Source: Pseudomonas sp. MWU13-2105
GTDB lineage: Bacteria > Pseudomonadota > Gammaproteobacteria > Pseudomonadales > Pseudomonadaceae
DNA length: 64,000 nt
Assembly (NCBI RefSeq): GCF_023242315.1
Contig: NZ_JALLIY010000004.1
Location: 327,367 to 391,366 of the forward strand
Direction of reading: 5' to 3'
The notes under the pieces were generated by a model. The model was not told where the DNA came from. It searched no databases and saw only the letters and a list, made by a program, of their open reading frames with translations. How positions within the stretch are numbered: the first letter of the stretch is position 1; each line of letters begins with the position of its first letter. The position numbers and the translations under genes were made by a program. Positions 1 to 13,326 of this stretch are shown piece after piece.

Positions 1-56
1 ACGACGTTGCACCGCTGTTCGATCGCTTCATCAATGAGATGGCCAAGCGCCGTTGA
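1..56 (+). CDS. carA: Carbamoyl-phosphate synthase small subunit, C-terminal end (partial)
   Basis: Only the last 17 codons are inside the window; the frame opens at base 3, reads DVAPLFDRFINEMAKRR and stops at TGA 54-56. The subunit is the glutaminase that supplies ammonia to CarB. The call rests on this typical CarA tail and on carB following 105 bases downstream on the same strand, the usual carAB order. The 5' part lies outside the window. Confidence 0.85.
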   Translation, partial: DVAPLFDRFINEMAKRR

Positions 57-161
57 TCGCCTGGATGCCCAGGGCGGCCCCGCGACGCGGCGGCCCCCTC
101 GGCCTCTTCAAGGAATGTTCAACGGCTTGCCGACTGACCTGCGGATTTGAGTGACAAACCC

Positions 162-3379
<3,218 letters not shown>

Positions 3380-3383
<4 letters not shown>

Positions 3384-3856
3384 TCAAATACCCCATGACC
3401 GTCCAGGGCGCCAAGGCCCTGGAAGAGGAGCACGCCCACCTGACCAAGGTCGTCCGTCCGAAGCTGAGCCAGGACATCGGTACGGCCCGTGAGTTGGGCG
3501 ACTTGAAGGAAAACGCCGAATACCATGCTGCCCGCGAGCAGCAGGGTATGGTCGAGGCGCGGATCCGTGATATCGAAGGCCGCATGCAGAACGCGGTGAT
3601 CATCGACGTCACCACCATCCCGCACACCGGCAAGGTGATTTTTGGCACCACCGTGGAAATCGCCAACGTTGAAACCGACGAAAGCGTGGTTTACCACATC
3701 GTGGGTGAAGACGAGGCCGACTTCAAACTCGGCAAGATCTCCGTCGGCTCGCCGCTGGCCCGTGCCTTGATCGCCAAGGAAGAAGGCGATGTGGTGGCTG
3801 TCAAAACGCCAGGCGGCGTTATCGAGTACGAGATTGTCGAAGTCCGCCACCTCTGA
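3380..3856 (+). CDS. greA: Transcription elongation factor GreA
   Basis: Rescues backtracked RNA polymerase by stimulating transcript cleavage in the secondary channel. The 158 residues match the family length. The N-terminal half is the coiled coil, with the catalytic acidic tip at D41 and E44 in [17 protein letters not shown]. The C-terminal half is the FKBP-like globular domain, including the GSPLARALI segment. The start overlaps the carB stop by 4 bases, the carB-greA arrangement seen in other Pseudomonas. Confidence 0.98.
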
Positions 3857-3861
3857 ACGCA

Positions 3862-3884
3862 GGCGCCCGCTGCGGGCGGGCGCC
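3862..3884 (+). other. GC-rich hairpin ending directly at the next start codon
   Basis: A 9-bp perfect stem (3862-3870 with 3876-3884) closes a TGCGG loop 5 bases after the greA stop, and its 3' arm ends immediately before the ATG at 3885. There is no U-run, so it is not a standard terminator. It may stabilise the greA 3' end or hide the ribosome entry site of the following membrane-protein gene. Confidence 0.6.
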
Positions 3885-4289
3885 ATGCTCTGGCAGCTGA
3901 CCCAGATGCTCTGGGTTGGCGGCCTGTGGCTGCTGCACATCGGGCTGTTGCCGGTGTTGACGCAAATTGGCCTGGCACCGCTGTTGATCGATGAGATCAA
4001 TAGCCTGCTGGGCTCTTTATTGATAGGGTTTGCCACGGTGTGTGTGATCGTGCAGACCCTGGTGTTGCTCCAGGCCGAAGGCCGGGCAAGCCTCTGGCGC
4101 GATACGCGCGGGCAATTGCTGTTGATGGCGCTGTATGCGTGCGGGATGTATTTCGCGGTGCGGACCTGGCTGCCGGAGGCGTCGCGCTGGCAGTTGTTCA
4201 GTTACCTGGTGCTCGGCCTTTGCGGCCTGGTGTTGGTGCTGCAACCGGTGCCGGGCGAGAGTGGCAGGGTACGCGCGGCGTACCCTTGA
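3885..4289 (+). CDS. DUF4149-type small integral membrane protein
   Basis: 134 residues, with about four hydrophobic segments (roughly residues 4-24, 39-61, 74-91 and 99-118) and little else, as in the DUF4149 membrane family that follows greA in Pseudomonas. No function is known. The ATG at 3885 (MLWQLTQMLWVGG) lacks a recognisable Shine-Dalgarno because a GC hairpin occupies the preceding 23 bases; ATG 3906 is an alternative start that would remove seven residues. It ends 12 bases before the convergent yhbY stop. Confidence 0.8.
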   Translation: MLWQLTQMLWVGGLWLLHIGLLPVLTQIGLAPLLIDEINSLLGSLLIGFATVCVIVQTLVLLQAEGRASLWRDTRGQLLLMALYACGMYFAVRTWLPEASRWQLFSYLVLGLCGLVLVLQPVPGESGRVRAAYP

Positions 4290-4301
4290 CCCGTTCCTAC
4301 G

Positions 4302-4610
4302 TCACTTGAAGCGATGGACGTTGGACAGCTGCTTGTTGACGCTGAAGTTCTTGCGATACAGCAGTGCCATCTTGCCGATGACTTGCACCAGATCCGCCTT
4401 GCCGGCCTTGCACAGCTGCGCAATGGCCTCCAGGCGCGATTCGCGGTCGAGGATATTGAGCTTGATCTTGATCAGCTCATGATCGCCCAATGCGCGTTCA
4501 AGCTCGGCTAACACACCTTCGGTCAAACCGTTGTCAGCCACAGTCAATACTGGTTTCAGATGGTGGCCAATGGATTTGTACTGTTTCTTCTGCTCTTGAG
4601 TGAGCGGCAT
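4302..4610 (-). CDS. yhbY: YhbY-type ribosome-assembly RNA-binding protein
   Basis: 102-residue CRM-domain protein that associates with pre-50S particles. It reads MPLTQEQKKQYKSIGHHLKP, then a typical CRM body (KIKLNILDRESRLEAI, VQVIGKMALLYRKN). The start ATG at 4608-4610 gives the family length. It is divergent from rlmE with about 105 bases between them, so two ribosome-maturation genes share a promoter region. Confidence 0.95.
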   Translation of the reverse strand: MPLTQEQKKQYKSIGHHLKPVLTVADNGLTEGVLAELERALGDHELIKIKLNILDRESRLEAIAQLCKAGKADLVQVIGKMALLYRKNFSVNKQLSNVHRFK

Positions 4611-4716
4611 AATCTGACCCCTGCGTCTGATCTTGTAAAAAGCGGCGGCCAGTTTACCCGAGCGCGTCCGGGACCGCCCAGTTAATCGCGATTCGACTAT
4701 TTTTTTGAGGTGGCCC

Positions 4717-5346
4717 GTGGCCCGTTCCAAGACTAGCCTTAACTGGCTGAAAGAACATTTCAACGACCCGTTCGTCAAAATGGCGCAAAAAGACGGATAC
4801 CGCTCCCGGGCCAGCTACAAATTGCTGGAGATCCAGGAGAAGGACCGGATTATCCGCCCGGGCATGACCGTGATCGACCTCGGCGCGGCGCCAGGTGGCT
4901 GGTCCCAGGTGACCAGTCGTCTGATTGGCGGCAAGGGCCGCCTGATCGCGTCCGATATCCTGGACATGGACAGCATCCCCGATGTGACCTTCATCAAGGG
5001 CGACTTTACCGAGGACGCCGTCCTGGCTGAAATCCTCGCGGCGGTGGGAAATTCCGAGGTTGACCTTGTGATTTCCGATATGGCCCCCAATATGAGTGGT
5101 ACGCCTGAAGTGGATATGCCGCGTTCGATGTTCCTTTGCGAACTGGCACTCGATCTCGCCGGACGCGTCCTACGCCCCGGTGGCGATTTTTTGATCAAGG
5201 TTTTCCAGGGCGAAGGCTTCGACGAGTACCACAAGAACTTCCGCAAGCTGTTTGAGAAGGTCCAGACGCGCAAGCCGGCGTCTTCCCGTGATCGGTCCCG
5301 CGAGCAGTACCTGCTGGGCCGTGGCTTCCGCGGACGGACTGAATAA
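4717..5346 (+). CDS. rlmE: 23S rRNA (U2552) 2'-O-methyltransferase RlmE (FtsJ/RrmJ)
   Basis: Methylates the ribose of U2552 in the A-loop of 23S rRNA late in 50S assembly. The GTG at 4717, 6 bases after GAGG (4707-4710), gives 209 residues, the E. coli length. The SAM motif I is [11 protein letters not shown] (54-64). The K-D-K-E catalytic tetrad is K35 (SYKLL), D121 (SDMAPN), K161 (LIKVFQGEG) and E196 (SREQY). It precedes ftsH, the classical rlmE-ftsH pair. Confidence 0.97.
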   Translation: MARSKTSLNWLKEHFNDPFVKMAQKDGYRSRASYKLLEIQEKDRIIRPGMTVIDLGAAPGGWSQVTSRLIGGKGRLIASDILDMDSIPDVTFIKGDFTEDAVLAEILAAVGNSEVDLVISDMAPNMSGTPEVDMPRSMFLCELALDLAGRVLRPGGDFLIKVFQGEGFDEYHKNFRKLFEKVQTRKPASSRDRSREQYLLGRGFRGRTE

Positions 5347-5362
5347 CTCGAGGTTCTTGGCC

Positions 5363-5391
5363 GGGGCGATAGGTTTTTCGTATTTCGCCCC
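5363..5391 (+). other. Hairpin downstream of rlmE
   Basis: GGGGCGA (5363-5369) pairs with TCGCCCC (5385-5391) around a 15-base AT-rich loop, 17 bases after the rlmE stop. There is no downstream U-run. It could be a weak terminator or processing element between rlmE and ftsH. The remaining ~150 bases up to ftsH should hold the ftsH promoter, but I see no convincing sigma-32 or sigma-70 match. Confidence 0.35.
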
Positions 5392-5540
5392 GTGAGAATA
5401 AGCGCATATTGTGTAGTGATTGTTTCACAAAGGGTTACAGACGGCGCCTGCAGGATCTGTAGGTAATGTAGTAAGTTATGCCGGTGAATATCATGCGAAG
5501 CGCGCGCCAGTAGCGGATCCCGCTTCATGAGGGTAGTTAA

Positions 5541-7460
5541 TTGAACGATATGGCAAAGAATCTGATCCTGTGGTTGATCATCGCAGCTGTCCTGGTGACG
5601 GTGATGAACAACTTCTCCAGCCCTAACGAGCCGCAGACCCTCAACTATTCCGACTTCATCCAGCAGGTCAAGGATGGCAAAGTCGAGCGCGTGGCCGTGG
5701 ACGGCTACGTGATCACCGGCAAGCGCAACGATGGCGACAGTTTCAAGACCATCCGCCCGGCGATCCAGGACAACGGCCTGATCGGCGACCTGGTGGACAA
5801 CCATGTCGTGGTCGAAGGCAAGCAGCCTGAACAGCAGAGCATCTGGACCCAGTTGCTGGTGGCCAGCTTCCCGATCCTGGTGATCATCGCGGTGTTCATG
5901 TTCTTCATGCGCCAGATGCAGGGCGGCGCGGGCGGCAAGGGCGGGCCGATGAGCTTCGGCAAGAGCAAGGCGCGCCTGCTTTCGGAAGACCAGGTGAAAA
6001 CCACCCTGGCTGACGTTGCCGGTTGCGACGAAGCCAAGGAAGAAGTCGGCGAGCTGGTGGAGTTCCTCCGCGATCCGGGCAAATTCCAGCGCCTGGGCGG
6101 TCGGATTCCCCGTGGCGTGCTGATGGTCGGCCCACCGGGTACCGGTAAAACCCTGTTGGCCAAGGCCATTGCCGGCGAAGCCAAGGTGCCGTTCTTCACC
6201 ATTTCCGGTTCCGATTTCGTCGAGATGTTCGTCGGTGTCGGTGCCAGCCGTGTCCGTGACATGTTCGAGCAGGCCAAGAAGCACGCGCCGTGCATCATCT
6301 TCATCGACGAAATCGATGCGGTCGGTCGGCACCGTGGTGCCGGCATGGGGGGCGGTCATGACGAACGCGAACAGACGCTCAACCAGTTGCTGGTGGAGAT
6401 GGACGGTTTCGAAATGAACGACGGCATCATCGTGATTGCCGCCACCAACCGTCCGGACGTGCTTGACCCGGCGCTGCTGCGTCCCGGTCGCTTCGACCGC
6501 CAGGTGGTGGTCGGCCTGCCGGACATCCGCGGTCGCGAACAGATCCTCAAGGTGCATATGCGCAAGGTGCCGATGGGCGACGACGTCGCGCCGGCGGTGA
6601 TTGCGCGCGGTACGCCGGGCTTCTCCGGTGCCGACCTGGCCAACCTGGTGAACGAGGCCTCCTTGTTCGCCGCGCGTGCCGGCAAGCGCATCGTCGAGAT
6701 GAAAGAGTTCGAACTGGCGAAAGACAAGATCATGATGGGCGCCGAGCGCAAATCCATGGTCATGTCCGAGAAGGAAAAACAGAACACCGCGTATCATGAG
6801 GCCGGTCACGCCATTGTCGGTCGCGTGGTGCCCGAGCACGATCCGGTCTACAAGGTATCGATCATCCCGCGCGGTCGTGCGCTGGGTGTGACCATGTTCC
6901 TGCCGGAAGAGGATCGCTACAGCCTGTCCAAGCGCGCGCTGATCAGCCAGATCTGCTCGTTGTACGGTGGTCGTATCGCCGAAGAGATGACCCTGGGCTT
7001 CGACGGTGTCACCACTGGCGCGTCCAACGACATCATGCGGGCCAGCCAGATTGCCCGGAACATGGTCACCAAGTGGGGCCTGTCCGAGAAGTTGGGGCCG
7101 CTGATGTACGCCGAGGAAGACCAGGAAGTGTTCCTGGGGCGTGGCGGCGGCGGTCAGAACGCCAGCTTTTCCGGCGAAACCGCCAAGCTGATCGACTCGG
7201 AAGTGCGGAGCATCATTGACCAGTGCTACGGCACGGCCAAGCAGATCCTGACGGAAAATCGCGACAAGCTCGACGCCATGGCGGACGCGCTGATGAAGTA
7301 TGAAACCATCGATGCCGAGCAGATCGACGACATCATGGCCGGTCGCCCGCCGCGTGAACCGCGCGATTGGGAAGGTGGTTCGGGTACATCGGGCACTCCG
7401 CCGGTGATCCAGAACGAACGACCTGAAACGCCGATCGGCGGCCCTGCGGCTGATCATTAA
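5541..7460 (+). CDS. ftsH: ATP-dependent inner-membrane zinc metalloprotease FtsH
   Basis: Hexameric AAA+ protease that removes misassembled membrane proteins and regulators such as RpoH and LpxC. I chose the TTG at 5541 because GAGGG (5529-5533) lies 7 bases upstream; the ATG at 5550 (MAKNLILWL) is the alternative and would shorten the protein from 639 to 636 residues. Two membrane segments lie near residues 7-23 and 108-128, flanking the periplasmic domain. Walker A GPPGTGKT is at 197-204, Walker B FIDEID near 253, and the SRH lies around [20 protein letters not shown]. The zinc site HEAGH is at 419-423. Confidence 0.98.
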   Translation: MNDMAKNLILWLIIAAVLVTVMNNFSSPNEPQTLNYSDFIQQVKDGKVERVAVDGYVITGKRNDGDSFKTIRPAIQDNGLIGDLVDNHVVVEGKQPEQQSIWTQLLVASFPILVIIAVFMFFMRQMQGGAGGKGGPMSFGKSKARLLSEDQVKTTLADVAGCDEAKEEVGELVEFLRDPGKFQRLGGRIPRGVLMVGPPGTGKTLLAKAIAGEAKVPFFTISGSDFVEMFVGVGASRVRDMFEQAKKHAPCIIFIDEIDAVGRHRGAGMGGGHDEREQTLNQLLVEMDGFEMNDGIIVIAATNRPDVLDPALLRPGRFDRQVVVGLPDIRGREQILKVHMRKVPMGDDVAPAVIARGTPGFSGADLANLVNEASLFAARAGKRIVEMKEFELAKDKIMMGAERKSMVMSEKEKQNTAYHEAGHAIVGRVVPEHDPVYKVSIIPRGRALGVTMFLPEEDRYSLSKRALISQICSLYGGRIAEEMTLGFDGVTTGASNDIMRASQIARNMVTKWGLSEKLGPLMYAEEDQEVFLGRGGGGQNASFSGETAKLIDSEVRSIIDQCYGTAKQILTENRDKLDAMADALMKYETIDAEQIDDIMAGRPPREPRDWEGGSGTSGTPPVIQNERPETPIGGPAADH

Positions 7461-7468
7461 GGTTTGAA

Positions 7469-8320
7469 ATGACTTCTGTTCAGTCCTCGACCCGGTTGCC
7501 TTGCGGCAACCGGGTTCTTGATTTGGCCCAGACGCACGTCATGGGCATTCTCAATGTCACCCCTGATTCCTTTTCCGATGGCGGTCGCTTCAATCACCTG
7601 GAGGCGGCCCTGGCCCATGCCCGGGCAATGGTCGAGGCTGGCGCCACCCTGATCGATATCGGCGGTGAGTCAACGCGTCCCGGTGCCCCAGTGGTTTCTC
7701 CGCACGAGGAGCTGGAGCGTGTCGCACCGGTGGTCGAGCGTATTCACCGGGAACTGGATGTGATCATCTCGGTGGATACCTCCACTCCGGCGGTCATGCG
7801 CGAAACCGCACGGCTGGGCGCGGGCCTGATCAATGACGTGCGTTCGCTGCGGCGCGACGGCGCCCTGGAGGCTGCCGCGGCGACGGGGTTGCCGGTCTGC
7901 CTGATGCACATGCTCGGCGAACCGGGCAACATGCAGGACAATCCGCACTATGATGACGTGACCGGCGAGGTGGTGGATTTTCTCGCCGAGCGCATGGCGC
8001 TGTGCGCGGCGGCAGGTATCGCGCCCGAGCGTATCGTGCTCGACCCGGGTTTTGGTTTTGCCAAGACCCTGGCGCACAACCTGAGCCTGTTCAAGCATAT
8101 GGAAGCTTTGCACGCCCTGGGCCGGCCATTGTTGGTCGGCGTCTCGCGCAAGAGCATGATAGGGCAGGCCCTGGGTCGCCCGGTGGGTGAGCGCCTTTAT
8201 GGCGGCCTTGCCCTGGCTGCCCTGGCGATGAGCAAAGGGGCACGGATTCTTCGCGTGCACGATGTCGCCGAAACGGTCGACGTGGTACGCATGATTGCTG
8301 CTGTTGACGCTGCGCAATAA
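7469..8320 (+). CDS. folP: Dihydropteroate synthase
   Basis: Condenses p-aminobenzoate with hydroxymethyl-dihydropterin pyrophosphate in folate synthesis; it is the sulfonamide target. 283 residues with the pterin signature [14 protein letters not shown] near residue 26, the second signature [12 protein letters not shown] near 62, and [11 protein letters not shown] near 196. It starts 8 bases after ftsH and is followed 16 bases later by glmM, so ftsH-folP-glmM form one operon as in other gammaproteobacteria. Confidence 0.97.
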   Translation: MTSVQSSTRLPCGNRVLDLAQTHVMGILNVTPDSFSDGGRFNHLEAALAHARAMVEAGATLIDIGGESTRPGAPVVSPHEELERVAPVVERIHRELDVIISVDTSTPAVMRETARLGAGLINDVRSLRRDGALEAAAATGLPVCLMHMLGEPGNMQDNPHYDDVTGEVVDFLAERMALCAAAGIAPERIVLDPGFGFAKTLAHNLSLFKHMEALHALGRPLLVGVSRKSMIGQALGRPVGERLYGGLALAALAMSKGARILRVHDVAETVDVVRMIAAVDAAQ

Positions 8321-8336
8321 GAACGATGGAGCACTG

Positions 8337-9674
8337 ATGAAGAAAAAATACTTCGGCACCGACGGTATTCGTGGGCGCGTAGGGCAATTCCCGATCACTC
8401 CGGAGTTCATGCTCAAGCTCGGCTGGGCCGCCGGCATGGCATTCCGCAAGCTGGGTGCATGCCGGGTGCTGGTGGGCAAGGACACGCGGATCTCCGGCTA
8501 TATGTTCGAATCCGCCCTGGAGGCCGGCCTTTCCGCGGCCGGCGCCGATGTGCTGCTGCTGGGGCCGATGCCGACACCGGCTATCGCCTACCTGACCCGG
8601 ACCTTTCACGCTGAAGCCGGGATCGTGATCAGTGCTTCGCACAATCCCCATGACGACAACGGCATCAAGTTTTTCTCCGGCGAGGGCACCAAGCTGCCGG
8701 ATGAGGTCGAGCTGATGATCGAGGAGCTGCTCGATGCGCCGATGACGGTGGTCGAGTCGGAAAAACTCGGCAAGGTCTCGCGTATCAATGACGCTGCCGG
8801 TCGCTACATCGAATTCTGCAAAAGCAGTGTGCCGACCGGGACCAGCCTGGCGGGCCTGAAGCTGGTGATTGACTGCGCCCATGGTGCGACCTACAAGGTC
8901 GCGCCGAGTGTGTTCCGCGAGCTCGGTGCGCAGGTCACGGCGCTGTCGGCGGCGCCCAACGGCCTGAACATCAACGACAACTGCGGTTCGACGCACATGA
9001 AGCCGCTGCAGGCGGCGGTGCTGGCCGAACAGGCGGACCTGGGCATCGCGTTCGACGGCGACGGCGACCGGGTGCTGATGGTCGATCACACTGGCGCGGT
9101 GGTCGATGGCGACGAACTGGTATTCATCATTGCCCGGGATATGGCCGAGCGCGGCAAGTTGAATGGCGGCGTGGTCGGGACCTTGATGAGCAACCTGGGT
9201 CTTGAGCTGGCCTTCAAGGAGCTGGACATTCCTTTCGTGCGGGCCAATGTCGGTGACCGTTATGTGATTGCCGAGCTGTTGGAGCGCAACTGGCTGGTGG
9301 GCGGGGAAAATTCCGGACATATCCTTTGCCTGAATCACAACTCCACCGGGGATGCGATCATTGCGGCACTGCAGACCTTGATGGCCCTGCGGCGCCGCGG
9401 TGAAAGCCTGGCGCAAGCGCGGCAGGCCTTGCGCAAGTGCCCGCAGGTGTTGGTCAATGTGCGTTTCGGTGGCGGCGCCGACCCGGTCAAGCACCCGAAG
9501 GTGGTGCAGGCCTGCGAGCGTGTCACCGAGTCCATGAACGGTCGCGGTCGCGTGCTGTTGCGCAAGTCCGGCACCGAGCCGCTGGTGCGGGTCATGGTCG
9601 AGGGCGAAGACGAAGCGATGGTTCGTGGGCATGCCGATGCGCTGGCAAAACTGGTGACTGAAGTTTGCGCCTGA
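8337..9674 (+). CDS. glmM: Phosphoglucosamine mutase
   Basis: Converts glucosamine-6-P to glucosamine-1-P for UDP-GlcNAc, feeding peptidoglycan and LPS. The ATG at 8337 after GATGGA gives 445 residues. The phosphorylated serine is S101 in SASHNP, the metal loop DGDGDR is at 240-245, the sugar-binding loop is GGENSGH and the phosphate-binding loop is [12 protein letters not shown] near the C-terminus. In-frame codons upstream overlap the folP end and were rejected as start. Confidence 0.98.
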   Translation: MKKKYFGTDGIRGRVGQFPITPEFMLKLGWAAGMAFRKLGACRVLVGKDTRISGYMFESALEAGLSAAGADVLLLGPMPTPAIAYLTRTFHAEAGIVISASHNPHDDNGIKFFSGEGTKLPDEVELMIEELLDAPMTVVESEKLGKVSRINDAAGRYIEFCKSSVPTGTSLAGLKLVIDCAHGATYKVAPSVFRELGAQVTALSAAPNGLNINDNCGSTHMKPLQAAVLAEQADLGIAFDGDGDRVLMVDHTGAVVDGDELVFIIARDMAERGKLNGGVVGTLMSNLGLELAFKELDIPFVRANVGDRYVIAELLERNWLVGGENSGHILCLNHNSTGDAIIAALQTLMALRRRGESLAQARQALRKCPQVLVNVRFGGGADPVKHPKVVQACERVTESMNGRGRVLLRKSGTEPLVRVMVEGEDEAMVRGHADALAKLVTEVCA

Positions 9675-9740
9675 TTTCGGCTTGCCAGTGAGGATATGGT
9701 TGGGTAACATCTGCGCCCACTTTGACCTGCGAGGTACAGC

Positions 9741-10496
9741 ATGCGTCGCCCAATGGTAGCTGGTAACTGGAAGATGCACGGTACCCGCGCCAGCGTCGTC
9801 GAGCTGATCAAGGGCCTGCGTAACCTGGCCTTGCCGAGCGGTGTGGACGTGGCGGTATTCCCGCCTTGCCTGCATATCAGCCAGGTGGTTGAAGGCCTGA
9901 AAGGCAAATCGATTGCGGTCGGTGCGCAGAACTCCGCGGTGGAATCCATGCAGGGTGCCCTGACCGGTGAAACTGCCCCGAGCCAGTTGCTCGATGCAGG
10001 ATGTTCGCTGGTTTTGGTTGGGCATTCCGAGCGTCGCCTGATCATGGGTGAGTCGGATCGCACCCTCAATCGCAAGTTTGCGGCAGCGCAGGCTTGTGGC
10101 TTGATTCCGGTGCTCTGTGTCGGGGAAACCCTGGAGCAGCGTGAAGCCGGCAAGACGCTGGAAGTGGTTTCGCGTCAGCTGGGCAGCATTATCGAGGAGC
10201 TGGGTGTCGGCGCTTTTGCCAAGGCTGTCATCGCTTACGAACCGGTCTGGGCCATTGGCACCGGGCTGACAGCTTCGCCGCAACAAGCGCAGGATGTGCA
10301 CGCCGCCATCCGCGCGCAGTTGGCGGCAGAGAATTCTGAGGTCGCACAAGGTGTGCGGCTTCTATACGGCGGCAGCGTGAAGGCGGCCAATGCGGTCGAA
10401 CTGTTCGGCATGCCGGATATCGATGGGGGGCTCATTGGTGGGGCCTCCCTGAATGCAGATGAGTTCGGTGCGATCTGTCGCGCCGCGGGAAACTGA
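9741..10496 (+). CDS. tpiA: Triose-phosphate isomerase
   Basis: Interconverts dihydroxyacetone phosphate and glyceraldehyde-3-phosphate. 251 residues with K10 in GNWKMHG, the catalytic H95 (VGHSERR) and E167 ([10 protein letters not shown]), the flexible loop after it and the phosphate-binding YGGSVKAAN. It lies 66 bases after glmM and 3 bases before secG, a conserved glmM-tpiA-secG order. Confidence 0.98.
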   Translation: MRRPMVAGNWKMHGTRASVVELIKGLRNLALPSGVDVAVFPPCLHISQVVEGLKGKSIAVGAQNSAVESMQGALTGETAPSQLLDAGCSLVLVGHSERRLIMGESDRTLNRKFAAAQACGLIPVLCVGETLEQREAGKTLEVVSRQLGSIIEELGVGAFAKAVIAYEPVWAIGTGLTASPQQAQDVHAAIRAQLAAENSEVAQGVRLLYGGSVKAANAVELFGMPDIDGGLIGGASLNADEFGAICRAAGN

Positions 10497-10499
10497 AAA

Positions 10500-10880
10500 A
10501 TGCTGGAAACAGTCGTAGTCGTTCTTCATCTGTTGGGTGCGCTGGGCGTTGTCGCCCTGGTATTGCTGCAACAGGGTAAAGGTGCGGACGCTGGTGCGTC
10601 TTTCGGGGCAGGTGCTTCAAATACTGTGTTCGGAAGCCAAGGTTCCTCTACCTTTCTTAGTAAGTTTACTGCTATACTTGCCGCAGGTTTCTTCATAACC
10701 AGCTTGGGGTTAGGTTACTTTGCTAAAGAGAAAGCTCATGAGCTGACTCAAGTAGGTTTGCCAAACCCGGCGGTGTTGGAAGTGCCAAAGCAGAAACCGG
10801 CATCTGATGATGTACCGGTGCTCCAGGAACCTAAGTCGGCCTCACCGACTGATGTACCCAAGGCTCCAGAGCAGAAGTAA
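10500..10880 (+). CDS. secG: Preprotein translocase subunit SecG
   Basis: Small inner-membrane partner of SecYE. 126 residues: a first membrane helix at about 2-22, the conserved [17 protein letters not shown] loop, a second helix around 52-70, and a charged, Pro/Lys-rich cytosolic tail. It is the last protein gene before two tRNA genes, matching the secG-leuU-metY-rimP order in related bacteria. Confidence 0.96.
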   Translation: MLETVVVVLHLLGALGVVALVLLQQGKGADAGASFGAGASNTVFGSQGSSTFLSKFTAILAAGFFITSLGLGYFAKEKAHELTQVGLPNPAVLEVPKQKPASDDVPVLQEPKSASPTDVPKAPEQK

Positions 10881-10909
10881 AATGGGTTTCACGCTGTAAA
10901 CGTTGTATT

Positions 10910-10995
10910 GCCGAGGTGGTGGAATTGGTAGACACGCAACCTTGAGGTGGTTGTGCCCATAGGGTGTAGGGGTTCGAGTCCCCTTCTCGGTACCA
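10910..10995 (+). tRNA. tRNA-Leu (anticodon GAG)
   Basis: 86-base class II tRNA with encoded CCA. The acceptor stem is GCCGAGG (10910-10916), the anticodon loop CTTGAGGT gives GAG (reads CUU/CUC), there is a long variable arm, and the T arm carries GGTTCGAGTCC. It lies 29 bases after secG. Confidence 0.97.
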
Positions 10996-11006
10996 ATTAT
11001 CAGGAG

Positions 11007-11029
11007 AGCCCGCTGTTGCGGGCTTTCTT
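11007..11029 (+). terminator. Intrinsic terminator after tRNA-Leu
   Basis: AGCCCGC (11007-11013), loop TGTT, GCGGGCT (11018-11024), then TTCTT. It probably ends the secG/tRNA-Leu transcript before the tRNA-fMet promoter. Confidence 0.8.
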
Positions 11030-11046
11030 GTAGGTGGAAGGTTACA

Positions 11047-11075
11047 TTGACCCTGCAAGGGATCGGTCGTATACT
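11047..11075 (+). promoter_or_regulatory. Sigma-70 promoter of tRNA-fMet
   Basis: TTGACC (11047-11052), a 17-base spacer and TATACT (11070-11075) lie 17 bases before the tRNA. The bases after the -10 (CCGCCCC) form a GC-rich discriminator of the type seen at stringently controlled stable-RNA promoters. Confidence 0.8.
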
Positions 11076-11091
11076 TCCGCCCCAGCTTTGT

Positions 11092-11168
<77 letters not shown>

Positions 11169-11178
11169 GTTTTAGCGG

Positions 11179-11200
11179 AGCCCCTTTTCAGGGGCTTTTT
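11179..11200 (+). terminator. Intrinsic terminator after tRNA-fMet
   Basis: AGCCCC (11179-11184) pairs with GGGGCT (11191-11196) around TTTTCA and is followed by a T-run. First of two terminators between the initiator tRNA and rimP. Confidence 0.85.
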
Positions 11201-11246
11201 GTTGGCTGGGCACTTTATGACGCCGCTGTTCGACGGCGTTTCAGGG

Positions 11247-11268
11247 ATGGGCGATTCGCCCATTTTTT
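11247..11268 (+). terminator. Second terminator-like hairpin in the rimP leader
   Basis: ATGGGCG (11247-11253), loop ATT, CGCCCAT (11257-11263), then T-run 11263-11268, only 44 bases before the rimP start. An extra GC hairpin lies at 11221-11238. Either rimP-nusA has a promoter after this point or the leader is an attenuator. Confidence 0.75.
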
Positions 11269-11311
11269 GTTTATTTCAATAGCATGCACAGAGATGCACG
11301 AGGGGGTTCAG

Positions 11312-11770
11312 GTGTCGAGCAAGCTAGAACAGTTGCAGGCCTTGTTGGCCCCGGTGGTCGTGGCCCTTGGCTATGAATGCTGGGGTATTGAGTATTCGGC
11401 TCAAGGTCGCCATTCCGTGTTGCGCGTTTATATCGATAAAGAAGGCGGTGTGCTGGTGGACGACTGTGCCATCGTCAGCCGTCAGATCAGTGGTGTCCTG
11501 GACGTCGAAGACCCCATCACCAATGAATACACCCTTGAGGTTTCCTCTCCTGGCATGGAACGCCCGCTGTTCACCCTTGAACAGTTTGCCTCGCATGCCG
11601 GCGAACAAGTGAAGATAAAGTTGCGCTCGCCTTTCGAAGGTCGACGTAATTTTCAGGGCCTTCTGCGCGGAGTGGAAGAACAGGATGTCGTGGTGCAGGT
11701 GGAAGACCATGAGTTCCTGTTGCCGATCGATTTGATCGACAAGGCCAACATTATTCCCAGTTTTGACTGA
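11312..11770 (+). CDS. rimP: Ribosome maturation factor RimP
   Basis: Needed for 30S assembly. The GTG at 11312 ([15 protein letters not shown]), preceded by AGGGGGT at 11301-11307, gives 152 residues, the Pseudomonas length; an upstream ATG would add unrelated residues encoded in the terminator leader. The body shows [29 protein letters not shown] and the C-terminal [10 protein letters not shown]. It heads the rimP-nusA-infB-rbfA-truB-rpsO-pnp cluster. Confidence 0.96.
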   Translation: MSSKLEQLQALLAPVVVALGYECWGIEYSAQGRHSVLRVYIDKEGGVLVDDCAIVSRQISGVLDVEDPITNEYTLEVSSPGMERPLFTLEQFASHAGEQVKIKLRSPFEGRRNFQGLLRGVEEQDVVVQVEDHEFLLPIDLIDKANIIPSFD

Positions 11771-11817
11771 GACGCGGATCCCGCGGATCCAATGGCTTGC
11801 GAAAGGCGAGGCGTACG

Positions 11818-13299
11818 ATGAGCAAAGAAGTATTGCTGGTTGTTGAGTCGGTATCCAACGAAAAGGGTGTACCGGCAAGCGTGATTTTTGAGGCGCTGGA
11901 GATTGCTCTGGCGACCGCTACCAAGAAGCGCTTTGAAGACGAAGTTGACCTGCGTGTGGAAATCAACCGCCACACCGGTGCCTATGAGACCTTCCGTCGC
12001 TGGACGGTCGTCGAGGAAGCCGATCTTGATGATCCGGCGATCGAGACCTGGCCGAGCAAGGTCGCGGAGACCCACCCGGGTGCCAAGGTTGGCGACGTCG
12101 TCGAAGACAAGATCGAGTCCATCGAATTCGGTCGTATCGCCGCTCAGACCGCCAAGCAAGTCATTGTGCAGAAGGTTCGCGAAGCCGAGCGCGCACAGGT
12201 TGTCGACGCCTATCGCGAGCGCCTGGGGGAAATCATCTCCGGCACCGTGAAGAAAGTCACCCGCGACAACGTCATCGTTGACCTGGGTAACAACGCCGAA
12301 GCCCTGCTGGCCCGCGAAGACATCATTTCCCGCGAGACTTTCCGCGTCGGTGTGCGCGTGCGCGCCCTGCTCAAGGAAATCCGCACCGAGAACCGCGGCC
12401 CGCAGTTGATCCTGTCGCGTACCGCGCCGGAAATGCTGATCGAGCTGTTCCGCATCGAAGTGCCGGAAATCGCCGAAGGCCTGATCGAAGTGATGGCTGC
12501 CTCCCGTGACCCGGGTTCGCGTGCCAAGATCGCGGTCCGCTCCAAGGACAAACGCATCGACCCGCAAGGCGCCTGCATCGGTATGCGCGGTTCGCGCGTC
12601 CAGGCCGTTTCCGGCGAGTTGGGTGGCGAGCGCGTGGACATCGTCCTGTGGGACGACAACCCGGCGCAGTTCGTGATCAACGCCATGTCGCCGGCGGAAG
12701 TCGCGGCAATTATCGTTGACGAGGATGCCCATGCGATGGACATCGCCGTCGGCGCAGACAATCTGGCTCAGGCCATCGGTCGCGGTGGTCAGAACGTGCG
12801 TCTGGCCAGCCAGCTGACCGGCTGGACCCTGAACGTGATGACCGAATCGGACATCCAGGCTAAACAGCAAGCAGAGACCGGTGACATTCTGCGCAACTTC
12901 ATCGACGAGCTGGAAGTCGACGAAGATCTGGCGCAGGTACTGGTTGATGAAGGCTTTACCAGCCTGGAAGAGATTGCCTACGTACCGTTGGAAGAAATGC
13001 TCAACATCGATGGCTTTGACGAAGACACCGTCAACGAGCTTCGCGCTCGGGCCAAGGATCGTTTGTTGACTAAAGCCATCGCTACTGAGGAAAAGCTGGC
13101 AGACGCCCATCCGGCCGAAGACCTGCTCTCGCTTGAGGGTATGGACAAGGATTTGGCGATGGAACTGGCGGTGCGCGGCGTAATTACCCGCGAAGACCTG
13201 GCCGAGCAGTCTATTGACGACCTGCTCGACATCGACGGCATTGACGATGATCGTGCCGGCAAGTTGATCATGGCCGCCCGAGCCCATTGGTTCGAGTAA
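11818..13299 (+). CDS. nusA: Transcription termination/antitermination factor NusA
   Basis: Binds RNA polymerase and nascent RNA to control pausing, termination and antitermination. The ATG at 11818 gives 493 residues. In order: polymerase-binding NTD (1-~130), S1 domain (~135-200, starting [17 protein letters not shown]), KH1 and KH2 (~200-345, with [14 protein letters not shown] and [13 protein letters not shown]), and two acidic C-terminal repeats ([15 protein letters not shown] and a second copy). Overlapping hairpin terminators ahead of rimP may be its autoregulatory target. Confidence 0.98.
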   Translation: MSKEVLLVVESVSNEKGVPASVIFEALEIALATATKKRFEDEVDLRVEINRHTGAYETFRRWTVVEEADLDDPAIETWPSKVAETHPGAKVGDVVEDKIESIEFGRIAAQTAKQVIVQKVREAERAQVVDAYRERLGEIISGTVKKVTRDNVIVDLGNNAEALLAREDIISRETFRVGVRVRALLKEIRTENRGPQLILSRTAPEMLIELFRIEVPEIAEGLIEVMAASRDPGSRAKIAVRSKDKRIDPQGACIGMRGSRVQAVSGELGGERVDIVLWDDNPAQFVINAMSPAEVAAIIVDEDAHAMDIAVGADNLAQAIGRGGQNVRLASQLTGWTLNVMTESDIQAKQQAETGDILRNFIDELEVDEDLAQVLVDEGFTSLEEIAYVPLEEMLNIDGFDEDTVNELRARAKDRLLTKAIATEEKLADAHPAEDLLSLEGMDKDLAMELAVRGVITREDLAEQSIDDLLDIDGIDDDRAGKLIMAARAHWFE

Positions 13300-13326
13300 T
13301 TAGGCGCGGCCTGAGGAGAGAAGTGC

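Noticed and set aside
5347..5540. Sigma-32 heat-shock promoter for ftsH
   Set aside because: CTTGGC and CCCCGTGA are present but about 27 bases apart, too far for a sigma-32 promoter.
4815..7457. 880-codon antisense frame across rlmE-ftsH
   Set aside because: Same artefact; it spans two well-identified genes and their intergenic region.
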